Assembly: GCA_003075315.1 (NCBI GenBank)
Contig: QDFQ01000002.1
Location: forward strand, 334,821-398,820
Direction of reading: 5' to 3'
Source of the DNA: Arthrobacter sp. TPD3018
Lineage (GTDB): Bacteria; Pseudomonadota; Alphaproteobacteria; Sphingomonadales; Sphingomonadaceae
Length of the DNA: 64,000 nucleotides
Position 1 is the stretch's first letter; each line of letters opens with the position of its first letter. The position numbers and the translations under genes are program-made. Below are positions 44,343 to 53,601 of this stretch, piece by piece. The notes beneath the pieces are model-generated. The model was given only the letters and a program-made list of their open reading frames with translations. It had not been told where the DNA came from and did not search any database.

Positions 44343-44510
44343 CTATCGCGCCAGCAGGTCGGGAAGAGTATCCGCCAGCCGGTCGAGCAGCCGCTTGGCG
44401 AGCGGGGCATTGCCCGCCGCATCCGTCACTCCATCGATACCCAACGAAGTGATCGCGCCGCTCGCGGGTACGGTGCGGACGCCGGCAGGTGGAGGAACAT
44501 CAGGGGCGTA
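44343..44510 (-). other. In-frame extension after halogenase 3 stop codon
   Basis: Directly behind the TGA of halogenase 3, the same frame stays open for 55 codons to a TAG at 44343. The second half has codon usage like a real gene and reads GNAPLAKRLLDRLADTLPDLLAR near its end in part (AKRLLDRLADTLPDLL). No start codon with a ribosome binding site is visible. It may be a remnant of a longer gene or chance; it is not scored as a CDS. Confidence 0.25.
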
Positions 44511-45989
44511 TCAGGCCGGTAGCGGGGGCAGCGTGGCCGTGACCTTCGCAATGTCGGCGCGCAGCGCGGCCAGCTGGCGCAGATTATCGTCACGCCCCAG
44601 CGCTTCGATCAGCGGGTTATGGTCGCCCGGCCGCTCCCCCTGCCCATCGAGCACGGCGAACCAGCTCGCGTCGCGGAACAGCTCGTCGCTCGACAGCACG
44701 ATCCGGCCCGAGGCCCGGAAGTGCGCGATCTTCTCGGCAAGCGTATCCGGGATCGCCATGGCCTGCCGCTCCTGCCACATCGGCTCGGTACGACCCGCCG
44801 TGGCGTGATAGTGCAGGATCAGGAAGTCGCGCACGTCGAGCATTTCCTGCCCGAACACGCGGTTGAACTGCCGCGCCAGCAGCGGTGAGCAATCGGCCGC
44901 CGGGAACAGCGACAGCAGCTTGGCGATGCCGCTCTGGATCAGGTGGATGCTGGTCGACTCCAGCGGCTCCAGAAAGCCGCTCGACAGGCCGATCGCGACG
45001 ACGTTGGCGCGCCACGCCTCGCGCCGCATGCCGGGCGTAAAGCGGATCAGGCGCGGATCGGCGAGCGGCGGCCCGTCCATTCCGGCGATCAGCGACGCGC
45101 GCGCCGCCTCTTCGTCCTGGAAGCGGCTGGCAAAGACATAGCCGTTGCCGACGCGGTGCTGGAGCGGGATGCGCCAGCGCCACCCCGCCTCGGCCGCGGT
45201 CGCACGGGTGAAGGGCGTGCGACCGACTTCCGCCGCGCTCGGCGCCGCCCATGCGCGATCGCACGGCAGCCAGTACGACCAGTCATCATAGCCCACGCCC
45301 AGCGTCTCGCCGATCAGCAGGCCGCGCAGACCCGAACAATCGATGAAGAGGTCGCCGGCAACGACCTGCCCATCCGCCAGCGTCAGCGATCGGACGTATC
45401 CGCTATCGTCATGCCGCTCGACCGATGCGACCATGCCCTCGATCCGGGTAATGCCTGCGCGTTCGGCGAGCCCGCGCAGGTAGCGCGCATACAGTCCGGC
45501 GTCGAAATGATAGGCATAGCCCAATGTCGACAGCAGCGATCGCCGATCGGGCACCGGTCGCGTGAAGCGGCCCGCGCGCGCGGCCTGCGCGGTCAGCGAA
45601 TAGGATTCGGTGGACGCGGTATCGCCATCGGCGCGCGCGCGGATCAGACGATGGAGGAACATCGCGCCGTCGCCCGGCGGCCCGAACGTGCCGAAGGGGT
45701 GGAAGTAGCGGCTGCCCTCGCCGTTCCAGCCGACGAATTCGATGCCGAGCTTCACCGTCGCCTTGGTTTCGGCCATGAACTGGCGCTCGTCCAGGCCGAT
45801 GATCTGGTTGAACCAATGGATGGTCGGAATCGTCGCTTCGCCGACCCCGATCGTGCCGATCGCGTCGGATTCGACTAGGGTGATGGCGACCCCCTGCCCC
45901 ACCAGCGCGCGCGACAAAGCGGCGGCGGTCATCCAGCCCGCCGTTCCCCCGCCCAAAATCGCGATCCGGCGAATGCGTGTGTCGCTCAT
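44511..45989 (-). CDS. Flavin-dependent (tryptophan-type) halogenase 3
   Basis: PF04820-family halogenase of 492 aa. FAD motif ILGGGTAGW (11-19), catalytic Lys80 in ATVKLGIEF, WRWRIP at 270-275 (WxWxIP signature with Arg in place of Gln) and Glu341 in FLEPLESTSIH are present. The C-terminus ends TLPPLPA and lacks the LPxHxxxIARxC tail shared by halogenases 1 and 2. It lies 39 bp downstream of the six-hairpin glycosidase-like gene and is the last gene of a sigma/FecR/receptor/hydrolase unit, so it is probably under FecI-type control. Substrate unknown. Confidence 0.92.
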   Translation of the reverse strand: MSDTRIRRIAILGGGTAGWMTAAALSRALVGQGVAITLVESDAIGTIGVGEATIPTIHWFNQIIGLDERQFMAETKATVKLGIEFVGWNGEGSRYFHPFGTFGPPGDGAMFLHRLIRARADGDTASTESYSLTAQAARAGRFTRPVPDRRSLLSTLGYAYHFDAGLYARYLRGLAERAGITRIEGMVASVERHDDSGYVRSLTLADGQVVAGDLFIDCSGLRGLLIGETLGVGYDDWSYWLPCDRAWAAPSAAEVGRTPFTRATAAEAGWRWRIPLQHRVGNGYVFASRFQDEEAARASLIAGMDGPPLADPRLIRFTPGMRREAWRANVVAIGLSSGFLEPLESTSIHLIQSGIAKLLSLFPAADCSPLLARQFNRVFGQEMLDVRDFLILHYHATAGRTEPMWQERQAMAIPDTLAEKIAHFRASGRIVLSSDELFRDASWFAVLDGQGERPGDHNPLIEALGRDDNLRQLAALRADIAKVTATLPPLPA

Positions 45990-46028
45990 GCCGCCGAGCC
46001 TATCCGATCGGAACCGTACCGGCGAGCG

Positions 46029-48077
46029 TCATCGGCCCCTGCAGGCCACCGCGGTCCCCGTCGGCCGGCGGAGCGCGAGATAGACCGTGCTCCACAGCTG
46101 CGCCGCGTTGGATTCGTCGACATCCGCGCCCGCCGCGCCGAACGGCACGATCCTGTAGCCGCCATCGGCATAGCGCCACGACCACAACTCCGAACTCTGG
46201 ACGCTCTTCGTCGCGTCGATCCCGTCCCAAAGGCAGGATTGCGCGCGGGTCAGTTGCGAGCGGACGTCGACCGGCAGGTCACGCCGTTCGAGCTGCCGGG
46301 CCAGCCCGGCCGCGACCAGCGCCTGCTGCCAGCTCCACACCACCGTGCCGTGATAGGCGTTGGGGGAGAATTTCCGCTGGATCGCCGCATCGGCGAAGGC
46401 GGGATTGGCGACAAGCATGCCCGCGCCCGTGCGCAGCCCCGCCGGGAACGCATCGATAAAGCCACCCGCCATCACACGCAGCGCGTCGGCAGACGGCGTC
46501 TCGAACAACAGGGCAAAGCCGGGGTCGCTGTTCTGCACCGGGATCGGGCGCCCCTGTGCATCGAGCGCGATCGCCGGGAAGCGGACCGGCGCATTGCCGA
46601 TTGCCGCGAGCGCGGGCGCGGCGGGCACGCCGATCGTGGCAGCGTAGCGGCTCACGGCCTGCCGTGCGGTGGCGGCGGGTAGCGTGACGTCGAACAGCGG
46701 CGGGGCCTTGGCACGCCACACGTCGGCGACCGCGCGGGCACCCGCGAACGCCGGCGCGTCGCTGGCCGCGAGATAGGGGCGGAGCATCCCGCTCGCCTGC
46801 AAGGCCGCGGCGGAATCCAGTGCGGCGGGGACCAGCACGGCGTTGACGTCATACGGAATGCGCCCGCCCGCCAGCCCGTCGTTGCTGTCGCGCCATTCGC
46901 CGGCATCCATGCCAGGCTTCAACGCAATCAGTTTAGCGGCCACCGGATCGTTGGCGAAAGGCGCCGCCTGGCGCAGGACGAAGCGCAGGTTGCGCACCAT
47001 CCGCGCGCCCATCGTCTCGCCCCCTACGCGTCGCGCCAAAAACGCGGCCGCTCGCGTCCGTCCGCGCGCATCATCCAGCAGCCACGCCCGTGCGACCGGG
47101 GCGAGCATATAGTCGCTGTCGACCATGTTGTAATTGTAGACCGGCGCGTCGGACAGGCTGCCGTCCGCCTTCTGATGATCGAGAATGGCAAACTCGCCGA
47201 TATCCTCCTCATGCGCCACCTCGCCCTGCGGCGACAGGCGGGCGAGAACCGAGGCCAGCCCCGTTTCCACCGCCGCGGGTTGCAGCGCGGGCATCAGCAG
47301 CCGGACGGACATCAGCGTGTCGCGCCCGAAATAGGTATCGAAGCGCCACGAGCCTGCCAGATATTTCTCGGCATAGCTGAGAAAGGTCAGCGCGTTGCGC
47401 GCGCCCGGATCGGGCTGGGCCTTGGTATTGAGCAGGTCCGCGCCGCCGCGCGGGGTCAGTGGCGTCTCGCCCGTCAGCGCGGTGACGGTAAAGCGGATCG
47501 TACCGTCCTTGCCGGCGAGGATAGCCCCATCCTTCATCACACCGCCGGTCACCCGCATCGCGAGGTCGTAGCCTGCCGCGCCGTCCAACCGATCGCGCGA
47601 CCAGCGCATCGTGTCGCCGGTCACCCGGGCCGCCGTCAGCACCTCGGCGGGTGCCTTGCCCAGCGCCTGATAGTCGCGCAGCACGCGGATGCTGGAGAGC
47701 ACCGCCTGACGCGGCACCAGCCGATCCGCCGCGATCGTCGCCACGAAGCGCACGCCGTGCAGCGGGCGCCCCTTGGCATCGCGTACCGTCACCGGCTGCG
47801 GTTCGCCCTCCATCCGCCATTCGGCGTCCTTGGCCAGCGGTTCGAACCACAATGCGGTGCCGCTGTTGCCCGCGGGAAAGGCGACGAGCAGGCGGGGTTG
47901 CTTGCCCGATCGCAGCACGACATGCGCCGCGACCGGGCCGGCGCGCGTGAAGCTGTTGACGTTCAGCCCCTCGCGCACCGCATAATGCTCGACCTGAGCA
48001 GGCGCCGCGCCCGCCCCGGTCAGCACCAAGGCCATCGCCAGACCCAGCGACAGCCGCAACCCCGCCTTCGCCCTCAC
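46029..48077 (-). CDS. Secreted six-hairpin glycosidase-like protein
   Basis: Exported protein of 682 aa. A signal peptide (ending GAAPAQ) is followed by a beta-rich N-terminal domain (about 30-220) and a helical region resembling (alpha/alpha)6 glycosidases such as glycogen-debranching-type enzymes: TYFGRDTLMSVRLLMP (248-263), EVAHEEDIGEF (Glu290, Glu291, Asp292 as acid/base candidates), YNYNMVDSDYMLAP, and WSWQQALVAAG. The specific family and substrate are not recognised. The GTG start overlaps the receptor stop by 4 bp (GTGA), so it is translated with the receptor, and halogenase 3 follows. It probably processes the oligosaccharide imported by that receptor. Confidence 0.72.
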   Translation of the reverse strand: MRAKAGLRLSLGLAMALVLTGAGAAPAQVEHYAVREGLNVNSFTRAGPVAAHVVLRSGKQPRLLVAFPAGNSGTALWFEPLAKDAEWRMEGEPQPVTVRDAKGRPLHGVRFVATIAADRLVPRQAVLSSIRVLRDYQALGKAPAEVLTAARVTGDTMRWSRDRLDGAAGYDLAMRVTGGVMKDGAILAGKDGTIRFTVTALTGETPLTPRGGADLLNTKAQPDPGARNALTFLSYAEKYLAGSWRFDTYFGRDTLMSVRLLMPALQPAAVETGLASVLARLSPQGEVAHEEDIGEFAILDHQKADGSLSDAPVYNYNMVDSDYMLAPVARAWLLDDARGRTRAAAFLARRVGGETMGARMVRNLRFVLRQAAPFANDPVAAKLIALKPGMDAGEWRDSNDGLAGGRIPYDVNAVLVPAALDSAAALQASGMLRPYLAASDAPAFAGARAVADVWRAKAPPLFDVTLPAATARQAVSRYAATIGVPAAPALAAIGNAPVRFPAIALDAQGRPIPVQNSDPGFALLFETPSADALRVMAGGFIDAFPAGLRTGAGMLVANPAFADAAIQRKFSPNAYHGTVVWSWQQALVAAGLARQLERRDLPVDVRSQLTRAQSCLWDGIDATKSVQSSELWSWRYADGGYRIVPFGAAGADVDESNAAQLWSTVYLALRRPTGTAVACRGR

Positions 48078-50947
48078 AGCTTCAGCGTCGCGCTGAACAG
48101 CGCGTTGCGACCGACGATCGCACGGCCATAGAAATAGCCGTTGACGATCGTCTGCGTCTGGCCCTGGCGCGGGTTGCCTTCGGTGAAGCCCTTCGTGTCG
48201 GTCAGGTTGTCAACGCTGACCGACAGGTTGAGCCGCGGCGTCGCATCGATGCTCGCGCCCACCGAGAAGACGCTATAGTCGGGCAGCGCGATGCCGTTGC
48301 CGCTGTCGGCAAAGATCTTGCCGATATACTTCCAGCGGCCATAGATTTCGCCCAGCCCGCCCGGCAGGATGAAGGACGGCGTCACCGTCAGCAGCTTCTT
48401 GGGCGTCCGCTCCGGCGTGTTGCCGTTATACTGCGGCTGCGCCACGCCGTTGAAGCGCAGATTGCTGAGCTTGGGGTCCTGATAAACGCCCTGCACGTCG
48501 ACGCTGAAGAATTGCACCGGACGCAGCGTCGCATTGACCTGTACGCCATTGGTGAAATTGTCCGCCAGCGCGTTGCTCGCCTGTGCCGGGTTGGCCGGGT
48601 TGATGAACTGATAGTTCTGGTCGCGGAATTCGGTGCGGAAGCCGATGACCGAGGCGTTGAAGCCCCGCGCATTGAACCGCACGCCGCCTTCATACAGCGT
48701 CAGCCCGGTCGGCGCATGCGTGCCGCCCGTGTCGCCGCCGTTGGACTGGAAGCCATGCGCCCCGCGCACGTAGAGCGCGACGTGATTGGTCAGCTCGTAA
48801 TTGATGCCGGCGGTATAGGCCCAGTCGGAATAATTCGCCGTCTGACGCGTGTAGGTGCCGTTGAACGTGCTGCCGACGTTGTCGTAGATCCCGGGCGTGC
48901 CGGCCGGGACGAGCGCATTGGTTCCGGCGGTATTGCCGATGTCGACGCGGACGTGCTGGTGTTCGTAGCGCGCACCGAAGTCGATGTGCAGCTTGTCGCC
49001 GATCGTCAGTTCGTCGTTGAAATAGGCCGACAGCGACGTAACCTCGTCGTTGAACAGGCCCTGGCCCCAGTTGCCGTAATTGACCATGCCGTTGTTGGTC
49101 AGCGAGCCGATCACGCCGCCACCGGCGTTCAGCGCCACCATGTCGTAGACGTTGGAATCGTTGCGCACGTCGTTCAGCACGGTCGCGACCGCCGACTGGT
49201 TGTTGCGACGGCGCACATTGTACACCATGCCGCCAACGGTCAGCGAGTTGTCGATATTGCTGCCACCCGCATCCCACTTGACGCCGAAGTCGCTGCCGAA
49301 GTCCTTAGTCGCGAGCGTCTGGTGGTTGAGCACCGTCTGCTGGAGCAGGCCGTTACCGTTCAGCGCGTTCAGCGTCGCGGTATCCGACGCGGCGATCACC
49401 TGGCCGGTGCGGATGTTGCGCAGGCCATATTGCGCGGTGTTTGGGAAACGCGCCGCGGCCACCTGGAAATAGGTGAGCGTAGACCCGTTGAGCGGCGTCA
49501 GGCCGGCGAGCGGCGACACGGCGGGATTGAGGTAGTTGACCGCCGAGGTCAGGCCTGCCGTACCCGATCCGCTGCCCGGGAAGATGCCGTTGAAGTCGTA
49601 CGATCCGTCCAGATAGCGCGCACGGCCGAACAGGCGCAGGCTCGGGGTGACCGGCACCTCGACATCCATGCGATAGGTCGTCGACTTGACGTGGACGCCA
49701 TCGGCCGAGCTGAAGCGGCGCAGGCTCTGACCCGTCGCGGGCGCATTGGGCACGAGAAACTGGGTGAAGCCGCGCCCGCCGACGTCGTCGCGCTTCAGGT
49801 CCAGGCTCGGCACGCTGCTGATCGTGCCGTCGGTCGCGACGCGGAACGGCATGTCGGCGTAATAGGGGAAGTGCTTGTCGCCATGCTTGATGGTGAAGCG
49901 CACGAAGCCGCCACCGGCGAACTGCTTCTCCAGCATCGCCTTCACGTCATAGGCGTTGAAGGTGAAGGGCGTGCGCCGCACGCCGCGCTGCGACGTGACA
50001 TAGCCGCCGACGTTGAACGCCCAGCCATCCGCGATCGGTGCGGAGAAATAGCCGTCGGCACGCAGGTCGCCATAGGTCGTGCCGGTGTAGCGGACCATCG
50101 CGGTCGCCTTGTCATGATCGGGCTTCATCGAGATGAAGTTGATCGTCGCACCCGCGCCGTTCGGCGCCAGCACGCCCGACGTACCACCCTGCACCGCTTC
50201 CATGCGGGCGATCGTGATGTCGTTCTGGAAATAGAAGTCCGCACCGCCGCCGCCGTACAGGATCGGCATGCCGTCCTCTTCCAGCGTGATGAAGCTCTGG
50301 CCGCCGCCGCGCAGGCCGCGCACCGAATAATTGTTCGAGATCGGGCCCGCCGTGCCTTCGACGAACACGCCCGGCACCAGTTCGAGCGTGTCGGCGGTGG
50401 AGCGCGGCGCCTTGCGCAGCAGGTCGGCGGCATTGACCAGCGTCACGTTCGACGACGAGTTGAACAGCGTCCGCTTGTCGGAGGTGTTGCCGGTGACGAT
50501 GATGTCGTTCTGCGGGCTATCGTCCGCGGCGGCAGTGTCGGTCGCCTGCGTGGGGTCGGTACCGGTCGGCGCCGCGGTCGTATCTTGCGGGGCACCATAG
50601 CTCACGGTGCGCGGGGCGGCACCCTGCGCGCCCGCGGCGATCACTGCGGTACGGCCGTCGAACGAGACGAGGCGCAGGCGGCTGGTCGCGATCAGGCGAC
50701 GCAGGCCTTCCTGAATGCTCAGCTGGCCCCTCACCGCCTCGACCGTCTGGCCGCGGGTGACGTCGCTGGGCGCGAGGATCTGGATGCCGGCCTGCTGCGC
50801 GAAGCGGACGAGGCCCGTGGCGGCCGGCTGGCGTGGTACATTGAACGTGCGGACCGCGGGCTGGGCGGCGACGGCAGGCGTCGCGATTCCTGCGGCGATC
50901 GCCGCGACCGAAACCAGAGGCAGACTGAAGATATGACCGGTGCGCAT
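48074..50947 (-). CDS. TonB-dependent transducer receptor with STN domain 2
   Basis: Outer-membrane signalling receptor of 957 aa. A signal peptide (ending ATPAVAAQ) precedes an STN domain (about 33-110: FNVPRQPAATGLVRFAQQAG, VTRGQTVEAVRGQLSIQEG, LIATSRLRLVSF). Then come a TonB-box-like NDIIVTGNTSDKR, a plug (TADTLELVPGVFVEGTAG, YSVRGLRGGGQSFITLEE) and a barrel ending LFSATLKL. GGGAGGGG precedes the ATG. The FecR gene lies 90 bp upstream and the sigma gene beyond it, all on one strand, the alternative FecI-FecR-FecA order. The coupled six-hairpin protein suggests a carbohydrate ligand, in contrast to the peptide-like partners of the first STN receptor. Confidence 0.93.
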   Translation of the reverse strand: MRTGHIFSLPLVSVAAIAAGIATPAVAAQPAVRTFNVPRQPAATGLVRFAQQAGIQILAPSDVTRGQTVEAVRGQLSIQEGLRRLIATSRLRLVSFDGRTAVIAAGAQGAAPRTVSYGAPQDTTAAPTGTDPTQATDTAAADDSPQNDIIVTGNTSDKRTLFNSSSNVTLVNAADLLRKAPRSTADTLELVPGVFVEGTAGPISNNYSVRGLRGGGQSFITLEEDGMPILYGGGGADFYFQNDITIARMEAVQGGTSGVLAPNGAGATINFISMKPDHDKATAMVRYTGTTYGDLRADGYFSAPIADGWAFNVGGYVTSQRGVRRTPFTFNAYDVKAMLEKQFAGGGFVRFTIKHGDKHFPYYADMPFRVATDGTISSVPSLDLKRDDVGGRGFTQFLVPNAPATGQSLRRFSSADGVHVKSTTYRMDVEVPVTPSLRLFGRARYLDGSYDFNGIFPGSGSGTAGLTSAVNYLNPAVSPLAGLTPLNGSTLTYFQVAAARFPNTAQYGLRNIRTGQVIAASDTATLNALNGNGLLQQTVLNHQTLATKDFGSDFGVKWDAGGSNIDNSLTVGGMVYNVRRRNNQSAVATVLNDVRNDSNVYDMVALNAGGGVIGSLTNNGMVNYGNWGQGLFNDEVTSLSAYFNDELTIGDKLHIDFGARYEHQHVRVDIGNTAGTNALVPAGTPGIYDNVGSTFNGTYTRQTANYSDWAYTAGINYELTNHVALYVRGAHGFQSNGGDTGGTHAPTGLTLYEGGVRFNARGFNASVIGFRTEFRDQNYQFINPANPAQASNALADNFTNGVQVNATLRPVQFFSVDVQGVYQDPKLSNLRFNGVAQPQYNGNTPERTPKKLLTVTPSFILPGGLGEIYGRWKYIGKIFADSGNGIALPDYSVFSVGASIDATPRLNLSVSVDNLTDTKGFTEGNPRQGQTQTIVNGYFYGRAIVGRNALFSATLKL

Positions 50948-51037
50948 GGAACCCCTCCCTGAAACTGTGCCCGCGCTTCACATGGCGCGTGCCCTCAAGG
51001 ATGTATTGCGGCCCTATTTCCGTCAGCGGTGGACGAT

Positions 51038-51988
51038 TTATTTTGCGGGGACGATGCGCGTCACCTCGCCGCCGCCCGACAGGGTGTGCCGTTCGACGCG
51101 ACCACCGACCATCGCCGCGCTGGCGTTGGCGAACCCTTCCATGTCGTAGGTGCGAAACCACCCGACCACCCGCCGCCCGGCCAGCGCCGGCGCCACCTCC
51201 AGCCGATCGCTGTTGTAGCGGTTGAACTCCGCGACAGCGTCGCGCAGCGTCATGTCGTCGAGCACGATGCGCCCGTCGCGCCACGCCAGTTGCTGGTCCG
51301 ACGTCTGGGCCGACACCGTGCGCACCGCGATCCGCTCGCTGGCGTCGATCGTCGCAGCATGGCCGGCACTGACGTCGATCGGCGCGACGTCGCTTCCCTC
51401 GGTCCAGATGCGCACGACGCCCTTGGTCACCACGACCCGCGCCGCATCCCCCTGCCGCCGGACGTCGAAGGCGGTGCCGACCGCCTGCACCCGCACGGGA
51501 CCGCTCGCCACCACGAACGGCCGCTTCGGATTGTGCGCGACCTGGAACCACGCCTCGCCGCTCGCCAGTTCGACATTGCGGCGCGCGGGCGTGAAGGCGA
51601 CGCGCAGCGCCGTGCCGCTGTTGACCACCGCGACCGATCCGTCGGCCAGCGGCATGCGCCGAATTTCACCGAGCGCCGTGTCGATGCGAGCCGCCCGGTC
51701 GGGCCACAGACCGATGCCGACACCCGCGACCAGCGCCGCTGCGACCGCCGCACCGCCTAGGCGCAACCATCGCCTGCGCGATGGCAACGGTGCCTCGTCC
51801 TGTACATCCTGCTCGATCCCGGACAGCGCGCGCCCACGGTCGAGCAGGCTCAGCGCCGCCTGCGCGCGGAGCAGCGCGCCGCGGTGGCGCGGATCGTCCT
51901 GCAACCACGCGGCCAACTGGGCCTGCTCCGGCGCATCGAGCCCGCGATCGAGTGCGGCCGCCCAGCGGCTGGCGGTCTCCGCGATCAT
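51038..51988 (-). CDS. FecR-family anti-sigma regulator 2
   Basis: Membrane-anchored sigma regulator of 316 aa. The N-terminal DUF4880-like cytoplasmic domain (ASRWAAALDRGLDAPEQAQL, WLQDDPRHRGAL) is followed by a helix (LGGAAVAAALVAGVGIGLW), a periplasmic FecR domain (EIRRMPLADGSVAVVNSGT, VELASGEAWFQVAHNPKRPF, AVGTAFDVRRQG) and a C-terminal STN-like tail (DAVAEFNRYNSDRLEV). It would contact the STN domain of the downstream receptor. Its ATG overlaps the sigma stop by 4 bp (ATGA). Confidence 0.92.
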   Translation of the reverse strand: MIAETASRWAAALDRGLDAPEQAQLAAWLQDDPRHRGALLRAQAALSLLDRGRALSGIEQDVQDEAPLPSRRRWLRLGGAAVAAALVAGVGIGLWPDRAARIDTALGEIRRMPLADGSVAVVNSGTALRVAFTPARRNVELASGEAWFQVAHNPKRPFVVASGPVRVQAVGTAFDVRRQGDAARVVVTKGVVRIWTEGSDVAPIDVSAGHAATIDASERIAVRTVSAQTSDQQLAWRDGRIVLDDMTLRDAVAEFNRYNSDRLEVAPALAGRRVVGWFRTYDMEGFANASAAMVGGRVERHTLSGGGEVTRIVPAK

Positions 51989-52578
51989 CGCCGCGTCTCC
52001 CCGTCGCGTCCGCGCGCCCGCGGCACGGCCGCCGGCCGGCGGCGACGGATCGGCAGTTCCGCTTTCTCTTCCTCGGTCAGCTGTTCGAGGATGCGGCGCA
52101 GCCCGCGCGCCACGTCATTCTCGACCACCGTTTCCGATATCCGCAACCGTGCAGCAATATCGCGTTGGCCGATGCCTTCGATCTTGCGCAGGCGAAAGAT
52201 GGTGCGCGCGCGATCGGGCAGCGCGTCGATCAGCCGCTCGATCCGTGCCAGCGCATGGCGGCCGGCGACGATCTCTTCGGGCGACCCGGCGGGTTCGGGC
52301 ACCAGTTCCAGCTCGGCAAGCCCGCTCGCCGCCTCGATGCTCACCACGCGTTCGCGCCGGATCTGTTCCAGCACCACGTTGCGCGCGGTGCGGAAGACGT
52401 AGCGCAGCGGATCGTCGATATGATCGAACCGGTCCAGCCCGCTGATCCGGCAATAGGTTTCCTGCACCACATCGTCCACGTCCACCGTCGGGAAGGCCGC
52501 ACGCAGCCAGACGCGCAACCGCCGCTCATGCGGCAGGATGTGACGACCGACCCAGGCAACTAGTTGATCCGAATGCAC
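51985..52578 (-). CDS. ECF sigma factor, FecI-like 2
   Basis: RNA polymerase ECF sigma factor of 197 aa. Region 2: VDVDDVVQETYCRISGL and PLRYVFRTARNVVLEQIRR. Region 4: LPDRARTIFRLRKIEGIGQ with HTH RDIAARLRISETVVENDVAR. A basic C-terminal tail (ELPIRRRRPAAVPRARGR) extends beyond region 4. It heads a same-strand unit of sigma, FecR, STN receptor, six-hairpin protein and halogenase 3. It should be released or activated by FecR when the receptor binds ligand and then transcribe the receptor operon. Confidence 0.92.
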   Translation of the reverse strand: MHSDQLVAWVGRHILPHERRLRVWLRAAFPTVDVDDVVQETYCRISGLDRFDHIDDPLRYVFRTARNVVLEQIRRERVVSIEAASGLAELELVPEPAGSPEEIVAGRHALARIERLIDALPDRARTIFRLRKIEGIGQRDIAARLRISETVVENDVARGLRRILEQLTEEEKAELPIRRRRPAAVPRARGRDGETRR

Positions 52579-52740
52579 GGCTTCTCCCCGACACCCCTAG
52601 ATGCAGCAGCGCGCACTTTCCGTCGATGGCCTGTCGCAATTGCCGCCGGACATGTCGGAAACCTGTCGTCGAGTTCACTTGCCTCGGCCACGCGCCGCGG
52701 CGCATCCTCCACCGCACTACCACGCTGGAGGGCAGTTCGG

Positions 52741-53595
52741 ATGCGCAAGGTCCTGATCGCGGCATTGATGGCATGCGGCGTAGCCATCGCTTCGCCCGCA
52801 ATGGCGGCGCCCCGCGCGACGGTGGCCGAAGGCACGCTGCCCATCACGGTCGACGGCACCGGTTATCAGCTCGCCGCGCGGGTGTACCGACCGGCGGGGT
52901 CGGGCCCCTTTCCACTGGTCGTGATCAACCACGGCACGCCGCCCGACAAGAGCAAGTTCCCCGGTGTCGAGCTCGGCTTCGTGCGCGCCGCCGCCTGGTT
53001 CGTGGACCATGGCTATATGGTCGTCACCGCACTCCGCCCCGGTTTCGGCACGTCCAGCGGATCGTATCTCGAGGCTGCCGGGCGATGTCAGGACGAGAAT
53101 TACGTAGCGGCGGGTGAGAAGACCGCCGCGGTCGAGCGCGCCATCGTCTCCGCCGCCGCGGCGCTGCCGGGTGCCGATCCTGCGCGGATCGTCGTGGTCG
53201 GCCAGTCCGCCGGCGGCTTCGGTGCGGTCGCGCTCGCCGATGCGCCGCCGCCGGGCGTACTCGGCGTCATCAGCTTTGCCGGCGGGCGCGGCGGCGATGG
53301 CAAGGAGCATATCTGCGGCGGCGAAGACCGGCTGATCGCCGCCGAGGGCCATTTCGGCGCAGGCAACCGCGTGCCGCAACTGTGGCTCTACGCCGCCAAC
53401 GACCATTTCTTTCGCCGCGACCTCGCCCACGGCATGTATGCGGCCTATTCCGGTGCTTCGACGCCGCCAGTCACCTTCGTCGGGCTGCCGTCCTTCGGCG
53501 ACGATGGCCACAAGACCTTCGCCAAGGCCGATCCGTCGGTGTGGGAACGTCCGGTGTCCGCCTTCCTCAAGCGCCTGATGCCGGCGGGGCGATAG
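52741..53595 (+). CDS. Secreted alpha/beta-hydrolase
   Basis: Exported serine hydrolase of 284 aa, similar in layout to dienelactone-hydrolase or prolyl-oligopeptidase-type esterases. A signal peptide (MRKVLIAALMACGVAIASPAM) is followed by INHGTPPDK (oxyanion region), the nucleophile Ser156 in VGQSAGGFG, an acid candidate Asp221 in AANDHFF and the catalytic His257 in GDDGHKTF. GGAGGG lies upstream of the ATG at 52741. It is divergent from the sigma gene and convergent with the membrane acyltransferase-like gene (6-bp gap). The substrate is unknown. Confidence 0.82.
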   Translation: MRKVLIAALMACGVAIASPAMAAPRATVAEGTLPITVDGTGYQLAARVYRPAGSGPFPLVVINHGTPPDKSKFPGVELGFVRAAAWFVDHGYMVVTALRPGFGTSSGSYLEAAGRCQDENYVAAGEKTAAVERAIVSAAAALPGADPARIVVVGQSAGGFGAVALADAPPPGVLGVISFAGGRGGDGKEHICGGEDRLIAAEGHFGAGNRVPQLWLYAANDHFFRRDLAHGMYAAYSGASTPPVTFVGLPSFGDDGHKTFAKADPSVWERPVSAFLKRLMPAGR

Positions 53596-53601
53596 CGACC
53601 G

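Noticed and set aside
50996..51021. GGAAAT and TCCTTG on the minus strand upstream of STN receptor 2, resembling a FecI-type promoter
   Set aside because: Spacing is 14 bp, shorter than the 16-17 bp expected, and the first STN receptor has no matching pair.
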